Positions 9,745 through 21,200 of a DNA stretch of 64,000 nt are shown here, one piece after another (position 1 is the stretch's first letter; every line of letters begins with the position of its first letter). The position numbers and the translations under genes were made by a program. Source of the DNA: Rhizaria sp. SCN 62-66. Its lineage: Eukaryota; Rhizaria, unplaced. Below the pieces are notes generated by a model that saw nothing but the letters and a program-made list of their open reading frames with translations, did no database searches and had not been told where the DNA came from. Location of the stretch: positions 1 to 64,000 of the forward strand of contig MEDY01000209.1 in NCBI GenBank assembly GCA_001724265.1, in the 5' to 3' direction.

Positions 9745-11735
9745 TCGACGCCGGCCGCATCGCCGGCCTCAACGTTATCCGCACCGTCAACGAACCCACC
9801 GCGGCGGCCATGGCGTACGGGCTGAACAAGAAGGCCGACGACGCCAAGATCCTCGTCTTCGACCTCGGCGGCGGCACCTTCGATGTGTCGATCCTGACGC
9901 TCGACGACGGCGTGTTCCAGGTAATGGCGACCTCCGGCGACACGCACCTCGGCGGCGAGGACTTTGATCAGCGCGTGATGAAGTGGATGCTGGACCGCAT
10001 CAAGGACAAGACCGGAAAGGACCTCAGCAAGAACAAGAGCGCCCTCGCACGGCTCCGTCGCGAGGCGGAGCGCGCCAAGCGCGCCCTGTCCAGCGACGTC
10101 AACACCAAGATCGAGGTCGAGGGCGTGCTTGACGGCGAGGACTGGTCTGACACCTTGTCGCGCGCCAAGTTCGAGGAGATCAACAAGGACCTCTTCGACA
10201 ACTGCCTCAAGCCCGTCGCTCAGGTACGAACGCAATTTGATATCAAAAGTCATAATGCTCTCTTTGATATCGACGAAGTTGTATTACTGTTTGAACAATG
10301 TGATATTGCTTGTTATTTATGTTTTACATCCAATGCTTTGCAATTCGTCGCTTATTGATGTCCGTATCTTTCCACTATAATTTATTTGCCGGTGCGTTTC
10401 ACGAGTACAGGCGCTCAAGGACGCCTCCGTCGAAAAGGACGAGATCGAGGAGATTGTGCTCGTCGGCGGCTCGACCCGCATTCCCTACGTCCAGACCATG
10501 CTCAGCAAGTTCTTCAACGGCAAGAAGCTCAACCACGAGGTCAACCCCGACGAGGCCGTGGCCGTTGGCGCCGCGCTGCAGGTACGCTTCAGCTCATTAT
10601 CGCTTAGAATAACACATTCAGAATAACACATTCTAATAACGCATTACTTGTGTGCGCACGCATTGTAAGTATGTTTGCTTGTGGTTGCGCGCACAATGAA
10701 TGGCTAATTGAATCTAACTTCCCTACTCTTGTCATATTTGTTTCCTTGTTGCTCTCGTCTGACTTTAGGCTGCGATCGTCGCCGGCCAGGCCCAGGATGA
10801 GGTTGCTGACTGGCTTCTGCTCGACGTTACGCCCCTTACTATTGGCCTTGAGCTTAGTGGTGGCGAGTACATGCGTTTCATTGAGCGTAACACCCCTGGT
10901 ACGTGCTTGCAGTATCTCATATCTGTTCGTCACTCAAAAGCTGTTTCTAGTGTCTCACCGAATTGTATTTCTATCTCGTGATATTTGGTTCGTTTTTGCC
11001 TTGATCTTAGTCCCCGTGACCAAGGTGCGCCACGTGACGACCGAGGACGACTATCAGGACTCGATTCCGATCCGCGTCTTCCAGGGCGAGCGCCCCAACG
11101 TGCGCGACAACGTGCTGCTGGGTGAGTTTGACCTCGAGGGCCTGCCGCCAGTCAAGCGCGGCATCCCCGAGGTCGAGGTCACGTTCGCGATTGACTCCAA
11201 CGGCATCTTGCACGTCTCGGCGGTCGACAAGGCGACGAAGTCGTCCGGCGCCGTTACCATCACGGCTGACCGCAACCGTCTGTCCGAGGCGGACATCAAG
11301 CGCATGATCAAGGACGTCGAGGTCAACGCCGAGAAGGACCGTCTGTGGCAGGCTGCGGTGGACGCGCGCCACGAGCTGGAGCACTACATCTACTCGCTCC
11401 GCAACGTTGTCGAGGGCGACTCCAAGGGCAAGAAGGCCGGCAAGGGCAAGGGCGACGACAAGGACGGCGATGCGAGCTCTCGTGTCACCGAGGCTCTCTC
11501 CAAGGGCGACATCCTGCGCGTCAAGAAGGCCATCCACGACGCCACGCAGTTCGTCGAGGCGGACCGCGGCGACGCTGCCGGCGGGCGCAGTGCGGAGGAG
11601 TACAAGGCCAAGCAGGAAGAGGTCGAGGCCATCTGTGGGCCCATCATGGCCAAGCTCTACGGCGGCAAGGGCGGCGACCGCGGCCGCGGTGACGACTACG
11701 AGGACGACTCTCGTGGCTACCACGACGAGCTCTAA
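9210..11735 (+). CDS. HSPA5: BiP/Kar2-type ER Hsp70 chaperone
   Basis: Four exons, 9210-10223, 10411-10581, 10769-10898 and 11011-11735, give 679 aa ending in TAA. Donors are GTACGA, GTACGC and GTACGT. Residues 1-22 are a signal peptide ([19 protein letters not shown]) and the C-terminus is HDEL, so the protein is ER-lumenal. The ATPase domain is complete: [54 protein letters not shown] and [13 protein letters not shown]. The substrate-binding domain has [13 protein letters not shown] and [12 protein letters not shown]. BiP folds newly translocated proteins and buffers ER stress. An inserted Lys/Gly/Asp stretch ([16 protein letters not shown]) lies in the helical lid. The family assignment is certain. 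Confidence 0.97.
10606..10633. repeat. Two tandem 14-base repeats in BiP intron 2
   Basis: AGAATAACACATTC occurs twice back to back and is followed by a decayed third copy. It lies wholly inside the intron and looks like a small local duplication. Confidence 0.8.
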
Positions 11736-12485
11736 GTCCTTTAAAGTTCTTGCTATGTAAATTAGCACGCATAAGAGACACTGTCGTGAAATGGCTTTAA
11801 CGGATTAAGTCTGACAAGTGTGCGTAGTTTGCGAGCAGTTAAATAATGCTACGAAATTCATCAGCAAAATATTAATCGAAATCTTGATATGTTTCGTGTT
11901 TCCGTCACTTCCGTCATCTATACTGCTCCTTCCAACCAACAAGGTGGAGATCGCGGATCTTTTGGCGCTCCTGCTCGGACAGGCGCGGCATTTCATTGTT
12001 TCGAAATCACACAGTTCCGATGGAAATCAAGTTTAATAAAATAGTTACCAAAGCTAATACCAAATTAAAGTTACAATACTCTATTTGAAATGCAACTTAA
12101 AGCAGTCATGTATCATTAATGTACATGTATCTCTTCAATGTCATCGGTCATTAACCTCGGTAAGCTGGTAGGGATCATCGTGACTGTGAGCAGGTGGCAT
12201 CTTGTAGTTCACGACTTTTTGTTCCACACATGTGCGGTAATGCACGTTTAAAACGCAACGTTGTGTCAAATCTAAAAATCAAGGTACTCTTCAATGTGTT
12301 CATCTTTCATTGACCTTCTGGAAATAGGGTCGGTCACTCCAAGATAAATGTAAGAACAGTGCACACTCTTGACGGTGTGATATTTTGATATGTATTCAAA
12401 CTAAAATATGACTGAATTAAAACGATAAACAAACAAGCGATACACAGACTATGATAGTTAGTTGTCGTATAAACTGAAACTTGCG
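11736..12485. other. Convergent intergenic region, BiP and ATG5
   Basis: About 750 AT-rich bases. A GC-rich island of about 50 bases at 11942-11992 could encode the start MPRLSEQERQKIRDLH on the reverse strand. No GTACG donor or continuation was found, so it is not called a gene. Two related motifs containing CTCTTCAATGT lie at about 12131 and 12287. Confidence 0.5.
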
Positions 12486-14785
12486 TTAGTTGGCGTACGC
12501 CATGGTGACATAGAGCGCTAAGTCGGGGTGGCGCATCGTGCTGTAGACCCAGGACAGCGTGGCCGCGCCGGGCAACGACACGCCCTGCACGCGCACGTCG
12601 ACAACGCCGCCGCGCACTGCGCCACGCACTCCGTCACGCACTGCCTCATGTGGTGTGTTCGCGCTGGGAGGAATGGAGGCCATGACATCAGCAGCGACTT
12701 GGGCCCCCGGGGCCGCGGCGGCGACGAGGTCGGCCACAGTCAGCCACCGCACAGGGCCGCAAGTGCTGCTGCTGCTGGTGGTGACATCAACGGAGCCGGG
12801 GGTCGTGGTGACCGGAATTGTGAGAGGCACGCCTGGGAAGATAATGGACAGAAACAAAATTGAGCGAATATAGCAGAAGATGTGAGAAATCCTAGAAGTC
12901 GGAGAGTCGCGTACTACAACATATAGTAACGTCTGTGCAATGGAATTATTCCGTATTTAGAGCTCTTTCATGCGAGTATATCATGCGATGAATTACATCA
13001 TACATGAAACGCACCTGGCAAGAGACGGAACGTATGTGCCGCCGCCATCGAGTCCCAATTGCGCACAATCGCGCCGTCACTCGTCGTATTTGCGTTTTCC
13101 TGTCCGTCCGCACCCCCATTCGCAGCAGTCGCAGTCGCCGCAGCTGCGGGGGCCGCGGTGCCCGCGGCGGTGCCGTTGGGGAAGTTGAGGAAGAGCGCCC
13201 GCACAGGCACCTTGCTCCACAGCGCCGTGACCGCTCTCGCGGGGCACGGCGGGCACCCGGGCCCCGCCACCAGCCCGCCCGCGCCCGCGCCGCCGCCCGC
13301 GCCGCCGCTGCTGTTGCTGTTGGAGGCGGGGGCCGCGCCAGATGTCGCTTTGAGCGCCGCCGCCTGCGCTGCGGCGGCCGCGGCCGCTAGTGCCGAGGGC
13401 GGCAGAGTGCCCTCGTCGAAGGCGGCGGCCGCGGCGGCGGCGGCAGCCGCGGCGGCCTCTGCGTCAGCGGTCGCGCTCAGCTGCAGCGCGCTTGTGACGT
13501 TGCCATGCGCTGTTGCGTTGTTGTTTGCGGGGGAAAAGGGCGTGCCGTCGCCGAGGAAGTCGTTCAGAGACGTCGCGCCCTCGTCCTCGGGCCCCGCGCT
13601 AGCGCCGGCAGCCTTTGCATTCGCGCTCGCAGCGGCTGCGGCGGCGGCGGCGGCAGTGGGTGCAGCGGTTGTGTCGGTGCGATTACTATTGCTCGCCGCG
13701 CCGGTCGGCGGTGTAACTGTGAGCGCAAGGCCTGCAGCTGGTGTGGCAGCGGCAGCGTTGCTAGTCTGGCTCAAATTCGGCCGCCCCAGCTGCTGCGCGA
13801 GCCGACGCTGTAGGCGCGCGTTGCCGGTGGCGGCGAGGCGGTCGACGACTTCGCGCCACTCGAAGTAGCGCGCCGACGTGGCCGCGGAGTAGAGCGTGTC
13901 GGTGTCGTACACCGTGAGGCCCTGGATCGGGTCGGCCGAGTCAAAGCTGGGCCGGGGCAGGGGAGGAAACGAGACAAGTGGGAAGATGAAATCATAGTGA
14001 GAGTGATAGAACGAGTTGTGGTAAAGCATAAGAGAGAGCAAAGAAACGCATTAGAACACATAACAGGCTTGTATCCTCGAAACCTTTGAGCTGTTAACGT
14101 ACAGTATGGCGGATGCCTCCTTAGTAGAGTATAGAAACTGCGCCTTGGCGGCCTCCGCGGCCGTGGTCGCGTCGCTGGGCAGCGTCAGCAAGCCGGAGAA
14201 CTTGGGCGGGACCGCGGCGAAGCTCACGGTCACACGGGCCGGCAGCCGGCCCGCGCGTGTGTCGGCGACGGCGGAGGACGTGGCAAAGTCGCAGGCGTCC
14301 AGCGAGCGCATGTTCGGCAGCGCTGGTGAGGATGATGGCGAGGAGGACGACAAGGAGGCAGCGGTGGCAGCGGCGCTGGCGGCGGCGTCGGACGCCGCGA
14401 GGGCGTCGAGCACAGGCCCGACGGGCAGCCACCACTTCAGAACGTTGCCGTCGCGCGTCGAAAGCCAAAGGTCGTTGCGCGCGGAGGGCCCGGCAACAAG
14501 TGGGGCAAAGCGCGCGCGGAGAGCGGGGAAGAGCGAAGCCCAGGGCACGAGACGGGAGACCATCAGGACCATCGGCTCGGGCGGGGAGTCGTTCGCCACT
14601 TGGTCGCGGGCGAGCTCAAAAATCACTGGAACTTGCCCGCTATACAAGAAAATGGCAGGGAGTGAGTGGAAATTTGGTGTCAGTAAACATTGATCAAGGA
14701 ACAATCTGGTTTAAAAGAGGTAAAAGATTGGATAGGGAGAGAAGGATTCGTACCTCCAGAGCTCAAGAATCGCACCTGAATCCAT
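12486..14785 (-). CDS. ATG5: ATG5, autophagy conjugation protein
   Basis: Four exons on the reverse strand, 14785-14754, 14639-14103, 13946-13015 and 12832-12486, give 615 aa ending in TAA. ATG5 is conjugated to ATG12. With ATG16 the conjugate acts as the E3-like factor for ATG8 lipidation on autophagosomal membranes. The N-terminus MDSGAILELWSGQVPVIFEL matches the ATG5 start. Next come RLVPWASL, DLWLSTRDGNVLKWWLPVG (the EGTPLKWHYPIG block of animals) and RVTVSFAAVPPKF. Lys184 in STKEASAIL aligns with the ATG12 acceptor lysine. YFEWREVVDRL is the helix-rich region. VPVRALFLNFPNG plus the last exon (DLALYVTMAY) form UblB. The protein is over twice the usual 275 aa because of Ala/Asn/Gly-rich inserts, mainly between the helical region and UblB. 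The third intron starts GTGCGT. Confidence 0.92.
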
Positions 14786-15589
14786 TGATAGTCGGTGCTT
14801 ACGTCCGTCAGGCGGGACGAGGTGTTTGAATCCAAAAGGACAACAACGCTTTCTATCAAATTGTTAAATTCCTTGCGAATAATATGTCACGGGCACGCGC
14901 TGGCACAACAAAATAAAAAGCAGTCAGCCCTTCATCTCGGTGAGAGGTCGGCTCGGTAACATCACATGTGGTCAGAACAAAAAATACGAGTTTACTCTGC
15001 ATATATCTGAGTCAGCTCTAAAAATAACTCGTCGTGATGCTGTCTAATATGCATTTCTACCTTGATATGCAAGCTGTGACTGAATAAAGTAGTGTTTTGG
15101 TGTATTTTTTGTTGTTTTTGTTAAATGTTTTCTAAAGATGACTAATAGACCGTGGCGTTGTCGTTCGAACGCACCACCACGACAGAATACATAATATTAT
15201 ATGGAACAGGTTTGTTGCCCGACAGCAGCGACGCAACGTACAGAACCAAGCCGAGAGCAAAACAGCCTCACTCACATGACACAGAGGCTTCTTAAACACT
15301 CTGCTCTCTCATAGTAACAAGCTGGTTACGCACGCACGCAGACGCTGCGCTATCGAGCAGTGTGCTCCGCAGCGGGCGCCCCCGGCGGCTGCAAACGGCA
15401 GACCGGGCGGGGGCTCGCGAGCTGTGGAGCGGGGGCGGGAAGGGGCGGTGCGTGGACAGAGCGGCCGCAGGCTTAGACTGCGGCAAGACCCTGAGACGCT
15501 TCAGCACCCTTCTGGGAAAACGAAACGCGGAAAAGTAGACGAAAAAGAGACAATTTGGGGAGCTCCAGCGAGCGCGCACGGCGGCGCGC
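14786..15589. other. Intergenic region between ATG5 and NDUFS7 (both leftward)
   Basis: About 800 bases holding the ATG5 promoter side and the NDUFS7 3' end. The segment at about 15340-15540 is unusually GC-rich for intergenic DNA. Its frames encode only Arg/Pro-rich low-quality peptides on both strands, so no gene is called. Confidence 0.5.
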
Positions 15590-16537
15590 TTACTTGCGCC
15601 ACCAAGCGATGGCCTGGTTGTAGAGGTTCATCTTCTTCTGGAGCTGGAAGATGCCGTACATGTAGGCCTCGGCCGTGGGGGGGCAGCCGGGGATGTAAAG
15701 GTCGATGGGCACGATGCGGTCGCAGCCGCGCACGACGGCGTACGAGTAGTGGTAGTAGCCACCGCCGTTGGCGCAGGAACCCATGGAGATGACCCACTTG
15801 GGCTCGGGCATCTGGTCGTAGACCTTGCGGAGCGCGGGCGCCATCTTGTTGGTCAGCGTGCCGGCGACGATCATGACGTCGGACTGACGAGGCGACGCAC
15901 GGAAAATGACACCGATACGGTCCTGGTCGTAACGGGAAGCACCGGCGTGCATCATTTCGACGGCGCAGCAGGCGAGACCGAAAGTAACAGGCCAGATGGA
16001 GGAGCGGCGGATGTACTGGAAGGCGCGGTCGACCTTGGTGAGGAGGTACTCGGCGCGGTTGTCCATGTCGTTGAGCTTGCGGTTGTCGAAGAAGTCGGTG
16101 ACGTTCGCATCTGTACACAGCGATGCAGGGAATCACAATAGCGAAAACAAATAAGACATAATGAGATCACGAGGTGGGAAATGCGAATGTAAAAGAAAAA
16201 GACGGAAATAATGAAAGCGGCGATGAGGCAGAAGCGTCAAAGTTGACGGGGCAAGACGGTGGCTACGAGCAGGTAGTGGGCGGGTAGCGAGGTAAGAAAA
16301 CGTACCGAGCTTGGCGACCTCGAAGGGCACAGACGCGTTGATGGGGGCCTTGAAGGACGAATTGGAGATGTCGACCTTGGGGATAGCCATGAGGGAGTCA
16401 GTCTTCATGCTCGAAGTGCTGGCAGCCTTGGCAGGAATGCTGATGGTGGGCGCCTGGATGAGGGGAGCCGACGCGGGGGCGAACTTCATCGCCACACCCG
16501 AGAGCTTCGAGAGCTTGCGCAAGGACCGAAGTGACAT
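15590..16537 (-). CDS. NDUFS7: NDUFS7 (PSST), mitochondrial complex I Fe-S subunit
   Basis: Two exons, 16537-16306 and 16110-15590, give 250 aa ending in TAA. The 195-base intron starts GTACGT and ends TACAG. The subunit carries the terminal cluster N2, which passes electrons to ubiquinone. Cluster ligands are visible: the tandem cysteines in [11 protein letters not shown], the cysteine in [10 protein letters not shown] and the cysteine in [10 protein letters not shown]. Also present are [18 protein letters not shown] and [13 protein letters not shown]. The first 60 residues are basic and Ser/Ala-rich ([14 protein letters not shown]), a typical mitochondrial targeting presequence, so the gene is nuclear and the product imported. 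The C-terminus (NQAIAWWRK) ends where the family usually ends. The cell therefore has aerobic mitochondria with complex I. Confidence 0.97.
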
Positions 16538-17159
16538 TGTGATAAACCCTAGTTGGGAATAAAACTATGGATGATGACACAGCCGACAAAAGACCCAAAA
16601 CTAAGTCACCAGATCAAACTTTCCTTTGCACGGCGGCTACTTTTACCGGGGACCCAAACCAAAATGCATTAGACTTTTTACGAACCGAGGCAACAGCCAA
16701 AGCTTCAAAAACGAACTACTGACCACTTCGAAAGCGGCGCTCAAACATCATGCATCGTCGTATAATGACCGCAAAATAGCTATTTGAGAGCGTACCTTGT
16801 TTTGCCGCCGTATTTTTGTCTTGATTTTCTGTTTATACTTCTGTGCGAGAGCACCAGAGTGCTCTGTAGACATCTTTCGGACAGCCCTACAGCACTCGAA
16901 CTTAGCAACGGTCGTATTTTGTCTTCCACGCAATCAAGAACCAACAAGAGAGTGGACGTTGTCTGCAACACTCAAGTGTGATATTTAAATACTATCTATG
17001 TCTCTCATATTACCGTACTTGTGCCGTGATGCGTCATATATCTTCCGTAACCCTCTCTCACTCATCTGCCTCCCGTCTACTTCGTTCAACAATGTCACAG
17101 CAACAACAAGTCTCCACCCTGCTCCAGGTTTGTTGTTTTTGCTGTCACATTAGCACACA
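16538..17159. other. Divergent intergenic region, NDUFS7 and ARL2
   Basis: About 620 AT-rich bases between two genes that read apart. Both promoters should lie here. The last 68 bases include a short upstream reading frame described separately. Confidence 0.5.
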
Positions 17160-17181
17160 ATGGGTCTGCTTCACATCTTGA
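17092..17181 (+). promoter_or_regulatory. Possible overlapping upstream ORF before ARL2
   Basis: An ATG at 17092 starts a 30-codon frame (MSQQQQVSTLLQ...) that ends in TGA at 17179-17181. It overlaps the ARL2 ATG at 17160 in another frame. If the transcript starts upstream, it could limit ARL2 translation. The mRNA start is unknown. Confidence 0.3.
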
Positions 17182-17717
17182 AGAAGATCAAGCGCCAGGA
17201 GAAGGAGATGCGTCTCCTGATCCTGGGCCTCGACAACGCAGGCAAGACGACGATTCTGAAGAAGTTCAACGGCGAAGACATCAACGAGATTTCTCCCACG
17301 CTGGGGTTCAACATCAAGACGCTGGTGTACAAGACCTACACGCTTAACGTGTGGGACGTGGGTGGGCAGGTGACGATCCGGTCCTACTGGCGTAACTACT
17401 TCGAGAAGACGGACGGGCTCATCTGGGTGGTGGACTCGGCCGACGCGCGCCGCCTACTGCAGTGCAAGGAGGAACTGCACGCGCTGCTGGGCCAGGAGAA
17501 GCTCGCGGGCGCGTCGCTGCTCATCTTTGCCAACAAGCAGGACGTGCCGGGTGCGCTGACCCCCGAGGAGATCGCCGAGGTGCTCGAGCTGGACAAGATC
17601 AGCGAGAACAGGCACTGGCGCATCCAGTCGTGCTCGGCCGTCACAGGCGCAGGACTCGTGGACGGCATCGACTTTGTCGTCAGCGACATCGCCTCGCGCA
17701 TCTTCATGCTCGACTAA
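17160..17717 (+). CDS. ARL2: ARL2, ARF-like small GTPase
   Basis: Single-exon gene of 185 aa ending in TAA, the normal ARL2 length. The start [20 protein letters not shown] matches ARL2 closely, including Gly2 and the amphipathic N-terminal helix. Nucleotide-binding motifs are complete: P-loop GLDNAGKTT (residues 23-31), switch [12 protein letters not shown], switch II WDVGGQ, NKQD for guanine specificity and CSAVTG. ARL2 works with tubulin cofactor D and BART in tubulin folding and mitochondrial functions, and releases lipidated cargo from PDE-delta-type carriers. [20 protein letters not shown] is the family signature. This is the only confirmed small, intron-free housekeeping gene here. The choice of ARL2 over ARL3 rests on the N-terminus and the overall match. 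Confidence 0.95.
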   Translation: MGLLHILKKIKRQEKEMRLLILGLDNAGKTTILKKFNGEDINEISPTLGFNIKTLVYKTYTLNVWDVGGQVTIRSYWRNYFEKTDGLIWVVDSADARRLLQCKEELHALLGQEKLAGASLLIFANKQDVPGALTPEEIAEVLELDKISENRHWRIQSCSAVTGAGLVDGIDFVVSDIASRIFMLD

Positions 17718-18283
17718 AAGATAGGGCGCAAGAAGGGTGAGGCTGAGGGGAAGAGCGGGCGCGCGGTGAGCGCGTTGTGCTGTCCAGCAGATTCAAGGTG
17801 ATGACTTGCTCTGTCGTGGGATATATCACGAACAGTGAAGATTATACTAGTGAAAATAGTTATATAGTATGTTCAAAAACAATAAACCGGTTGTTTACAG
17901 TCAAACTTTTTCCATATGTATTGTGAAATAAACCGAAATGTGTCTCAGCCACAAATCGTTTTTTCGCCGTGATGACGTAGAGCCGAGGGGCGAAAGTCAA
18001 CTCTACGGTGTTGCGAGAGCGGTCTGGGTCCGGAGAAAAACCGTATTGATGGAACGACCAACTTGGTCCGGAATCCCCGGGGATTTATTATAAGATACTA
18101 GACTTTCGATACATTCCGTACACGTTATCAAATGCATATTATGCAGGAGCGCAGACCCCTGCATTCAATGCCGGAAAATTGCTACCCCCTCTCCCCTCAT
18201 GCCACCATCCTCTCTTAACCGTTGTTTCCTGCTCTTGTCCGTCACTCCACACTTATATATCGCACACCGCAGAGTTCCTTGCT
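17718..18283. other. Intergenic region, ARL2 to ABCC transporter
   Basis: About 570 bases between two rightward genes. A TATA-like TTATATATC lies at about 18252-18260, only some 25 bases before the ABCC ATG. If functional it would give a very short leader. No gene is seen. Confidence 0.45.
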
Positions 18284-21200
18284 ATGTCAACGGCAGAGAA
18301 CGCGCCTTCTTCAGGCGATAAACCCACTGCGTCGCAGAGCGCTGCTGCTCCTGCGCCGCACGACGTTGACGCTCCCACCTCCACCGCCGCGCCGACGTCC
18401 ACCTCCGCGGCTGTCCCGGCGGTGAACGCGGCCGACATGCCCCGGAACGCTTCTTCGCTTGCTGCGCCTGAGGAGGTAGATGCGGAGGAAGAGCGTATCC
18501 AGAAGCTCATGCTCAAGTACCCGCGTCCCGCCTACTTCGACCAGGACGGCAACGATGATAACCCGGAGGAGCGCGCCAATATCTTCTCCATTTGGTCGCT
18601 CCAGTACCTCTCCGATGTCGTCAGTATCGGTTTCAACCGTCCCGTTATGATCTCGGACATGTGGAAGATCAGCAAGGAGCAGAACACCGCTAACGCTGCC
18701 CCTGCGCTCGAGGCGTTGTGGCTCGACAGGATCGCCAAGGCCGATGAAGAGAACATTGCTAAAGTACGGGAAACGACTCAACCTCATTAAAAAATCAATA
18801 TCCCAACCGATTCCTTGCAGTTTCTTTTACATCAACTGTATACCTACAATATTGTATTATTTATGTCTTCTAACTTCCTTATTTTCTCTGTGTATCTGCA
18901 TCTCCTCGACTCTGTTAACGCAGGGCTTCCCCCCGGTGAACCCCGACCTCAACAACCTCACGCCCGAGTCCCGCAGCACCCGCATGAACTCCATGGGCAG
19001 CCGCAGCGACGCTTCGCGCCCCGCTAGCGGCTCCATCTCCGGCACCGACAACGTCGGCGCTTCGACCTCAAACAGCACCCCCGGCGCGTCCACTGGTGGC
19101 GCCCCCGGCAGCGGTACGGACGGCGACAAGCCGCCCGAGCGCATCGAGCCGAGTCTGTTCAAGTCCTGCGTGGCGCTGATGACGTGGGACATGGGCAAGA
19201 TCTGTTTCCTCCAGGCCGGCATCCGCGTCGAGCAGATCTACGAGTCCGTCGTGCTCGGCTACCTCCTCTCGTGGCTTGCCACCGACTCGCCCGTCCCGGG
19301 CTTCGTCGAGGAGGAGTTCTACAAGGGCTTTATCTACGGCATTGGACTCGTGCTCATGTACGTCGGACAGAACGTGTGCAACAACCGCTCCTACTCGGTC
19401 GGCTTCCACGTCTTCTGCACCATCCGCTCAGCGCTCAACGGTATGATTTACACCAAGGCCATCAAGGTCGCTTCCGTGGACGCCGCCAACGACGCCGGGC
19501 AGCGCACCGGCGTTTCTGGCGGGCCCATGATGGGCGGTGGCGGCGCTGGTGCCGGCAACAGCGGTCAGATCGTGAACCTCATGTCCGTCGACAGTGAAAA
19601 GGTCGGCATGATGTTCTTCATGGGTCTCAACGTCGTCTTCATCCCTGCACAGCTCGCCGTCATCATCTATTTCATCTATGAACTCGTTGGTGTCGCCATT
19701 TTTGCCGGTCTCGGTGTGATCATGATCATTCTTCCCCTGATCTTCTTCATCATGCTCTTCATGGGGTACGTTAACACGTCGTCAACACGTCGCAATATCA
19801 CTATGAAACTTGACTTTTTTTTAGTAACAACTTATCTTATATCACCTTTCCTTTTGAAAGCAACGCATATGCGTATATGTCAACTTAATTTCTCATCATA
19901 TAACACATTTCTTACGTTCTGTTCGCGTACAGTCGTTTCATGGTGAAGCGTGCAATCTTGGGTGACTCTCGCGTCAAGCTCACCAACGAGCTGCTGCAGG
20001 GCATCCGCATTGTCAAGTTCTACGCCTGGGAGTTTTTCTTCGAGCGCCAAGTCGAGGCCATCCGCGCCAACGAAGTGCACGTGCTGTTCCAGACCTCGAT
20101 CGTGCAGATGATCATGACCTTTTTCTTCTCCATCGCGCCCGCACTCATCGCCGCCGTCACCTTCTCCGTGTTCGCCGCGCTTGAGGACGACATGAACCCC
20201 GTAATTGTGTTCCGCACGCTCGCCCTCATCAACTCGCTGCAGGCGCCGCTGATCCAGCTCCCGGCGTCGCTGGCCAACATCATGATGGGCATGATCTCCA
20301 TGGAGCGCATCCGCCAGTTCCTGCTGCTGCCCGAGCTGACCTCGATGCGTGCGCTCACCTCCTCGGGCCCGCGCGACGCCGCGCAGAAGGCCGAGATGGC
20401 GGCGCGCATCGCGGACCCCGCGGTGATGCTCCCGCTCGACGTGCGCTCGGGGCGCGTGACGCTCGCCGCCACCGATGCTGCCGCGGCGGCCGAGGCGGAG
20501 CGCCGCGCCAACCCCGAGCCTGGAGACCTGGTCGACGGCGCCGTGGCGCTGTCACGCGACTCAGAGAACGTGTTCGAGCTCGACGAGTGCGCCTTCTCTT
20601 GGGAGATCCCCTCGCTGCCCGCCGGCCCCTCGCGCGGCGGCCGCGGCGGCGGCGCTGCCGGTGGCCGCCGGCCCCCGCGCGGCGGGCTGGTCGGCATGGG
20701 CCGCGCCAAGCGCGTGCAGGTGCTCAACAACGTCACATTCCACGCGCCCCGCGGCAAGATCACCGCCATCGTCGGTCCCGTCGGCTGCGGCAAGTCCTCT
20801 CTCGTCGCCGGTCTGCTGGGCGAGCTGACCAAGCTGCGCGGCACTGTGCGCAAGGACTTTTCCATGTCGCTGGCGTACGTCTCGCAGTCGGCGTGGATCC
20901 AGACCATGTCTATCCAGCGCAACATCCTTTTCGACACGCCGCTCGACTCTGAGGACAAGCGCGAGCGCTATGAGCACACGATCGACGTCTGCGCGCTGCG
21001 CCCCGACCTTAAGACGCTTGATATGGGCGATATGACCGAGATCGGCGACCGCGGCATCAACCTATCCGGTGGCCAGAAGCAGCGTGTGTCGATTGCGCGC
21101 GCCGTGTACGCCGACGCCGACGTCGTCATCTTTGACGACCCGTTGTCGGCCGTCGACGCGCACGTCGCCGAGCAGATCTTCTCGCAGTGCATCGAGGGCG

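Noticed and set aside
15340-15579. Possible gene in the GC-rich spacer after NDUFS7
   Set aside because: All frames are Arg/Pro/Ser-rich, without motifs or splice signals. NDUFS7 already ends at its normal C-terminus.
17095-17159. ARL2 N-terminal extension via a 26-base intron joining MSQQQQ to the ARL2 frame
   Set aside because: Such an intron is far shorter than any other here (112-269 bases) and lacks a GTACG donor. The standard ARL2 start fits.
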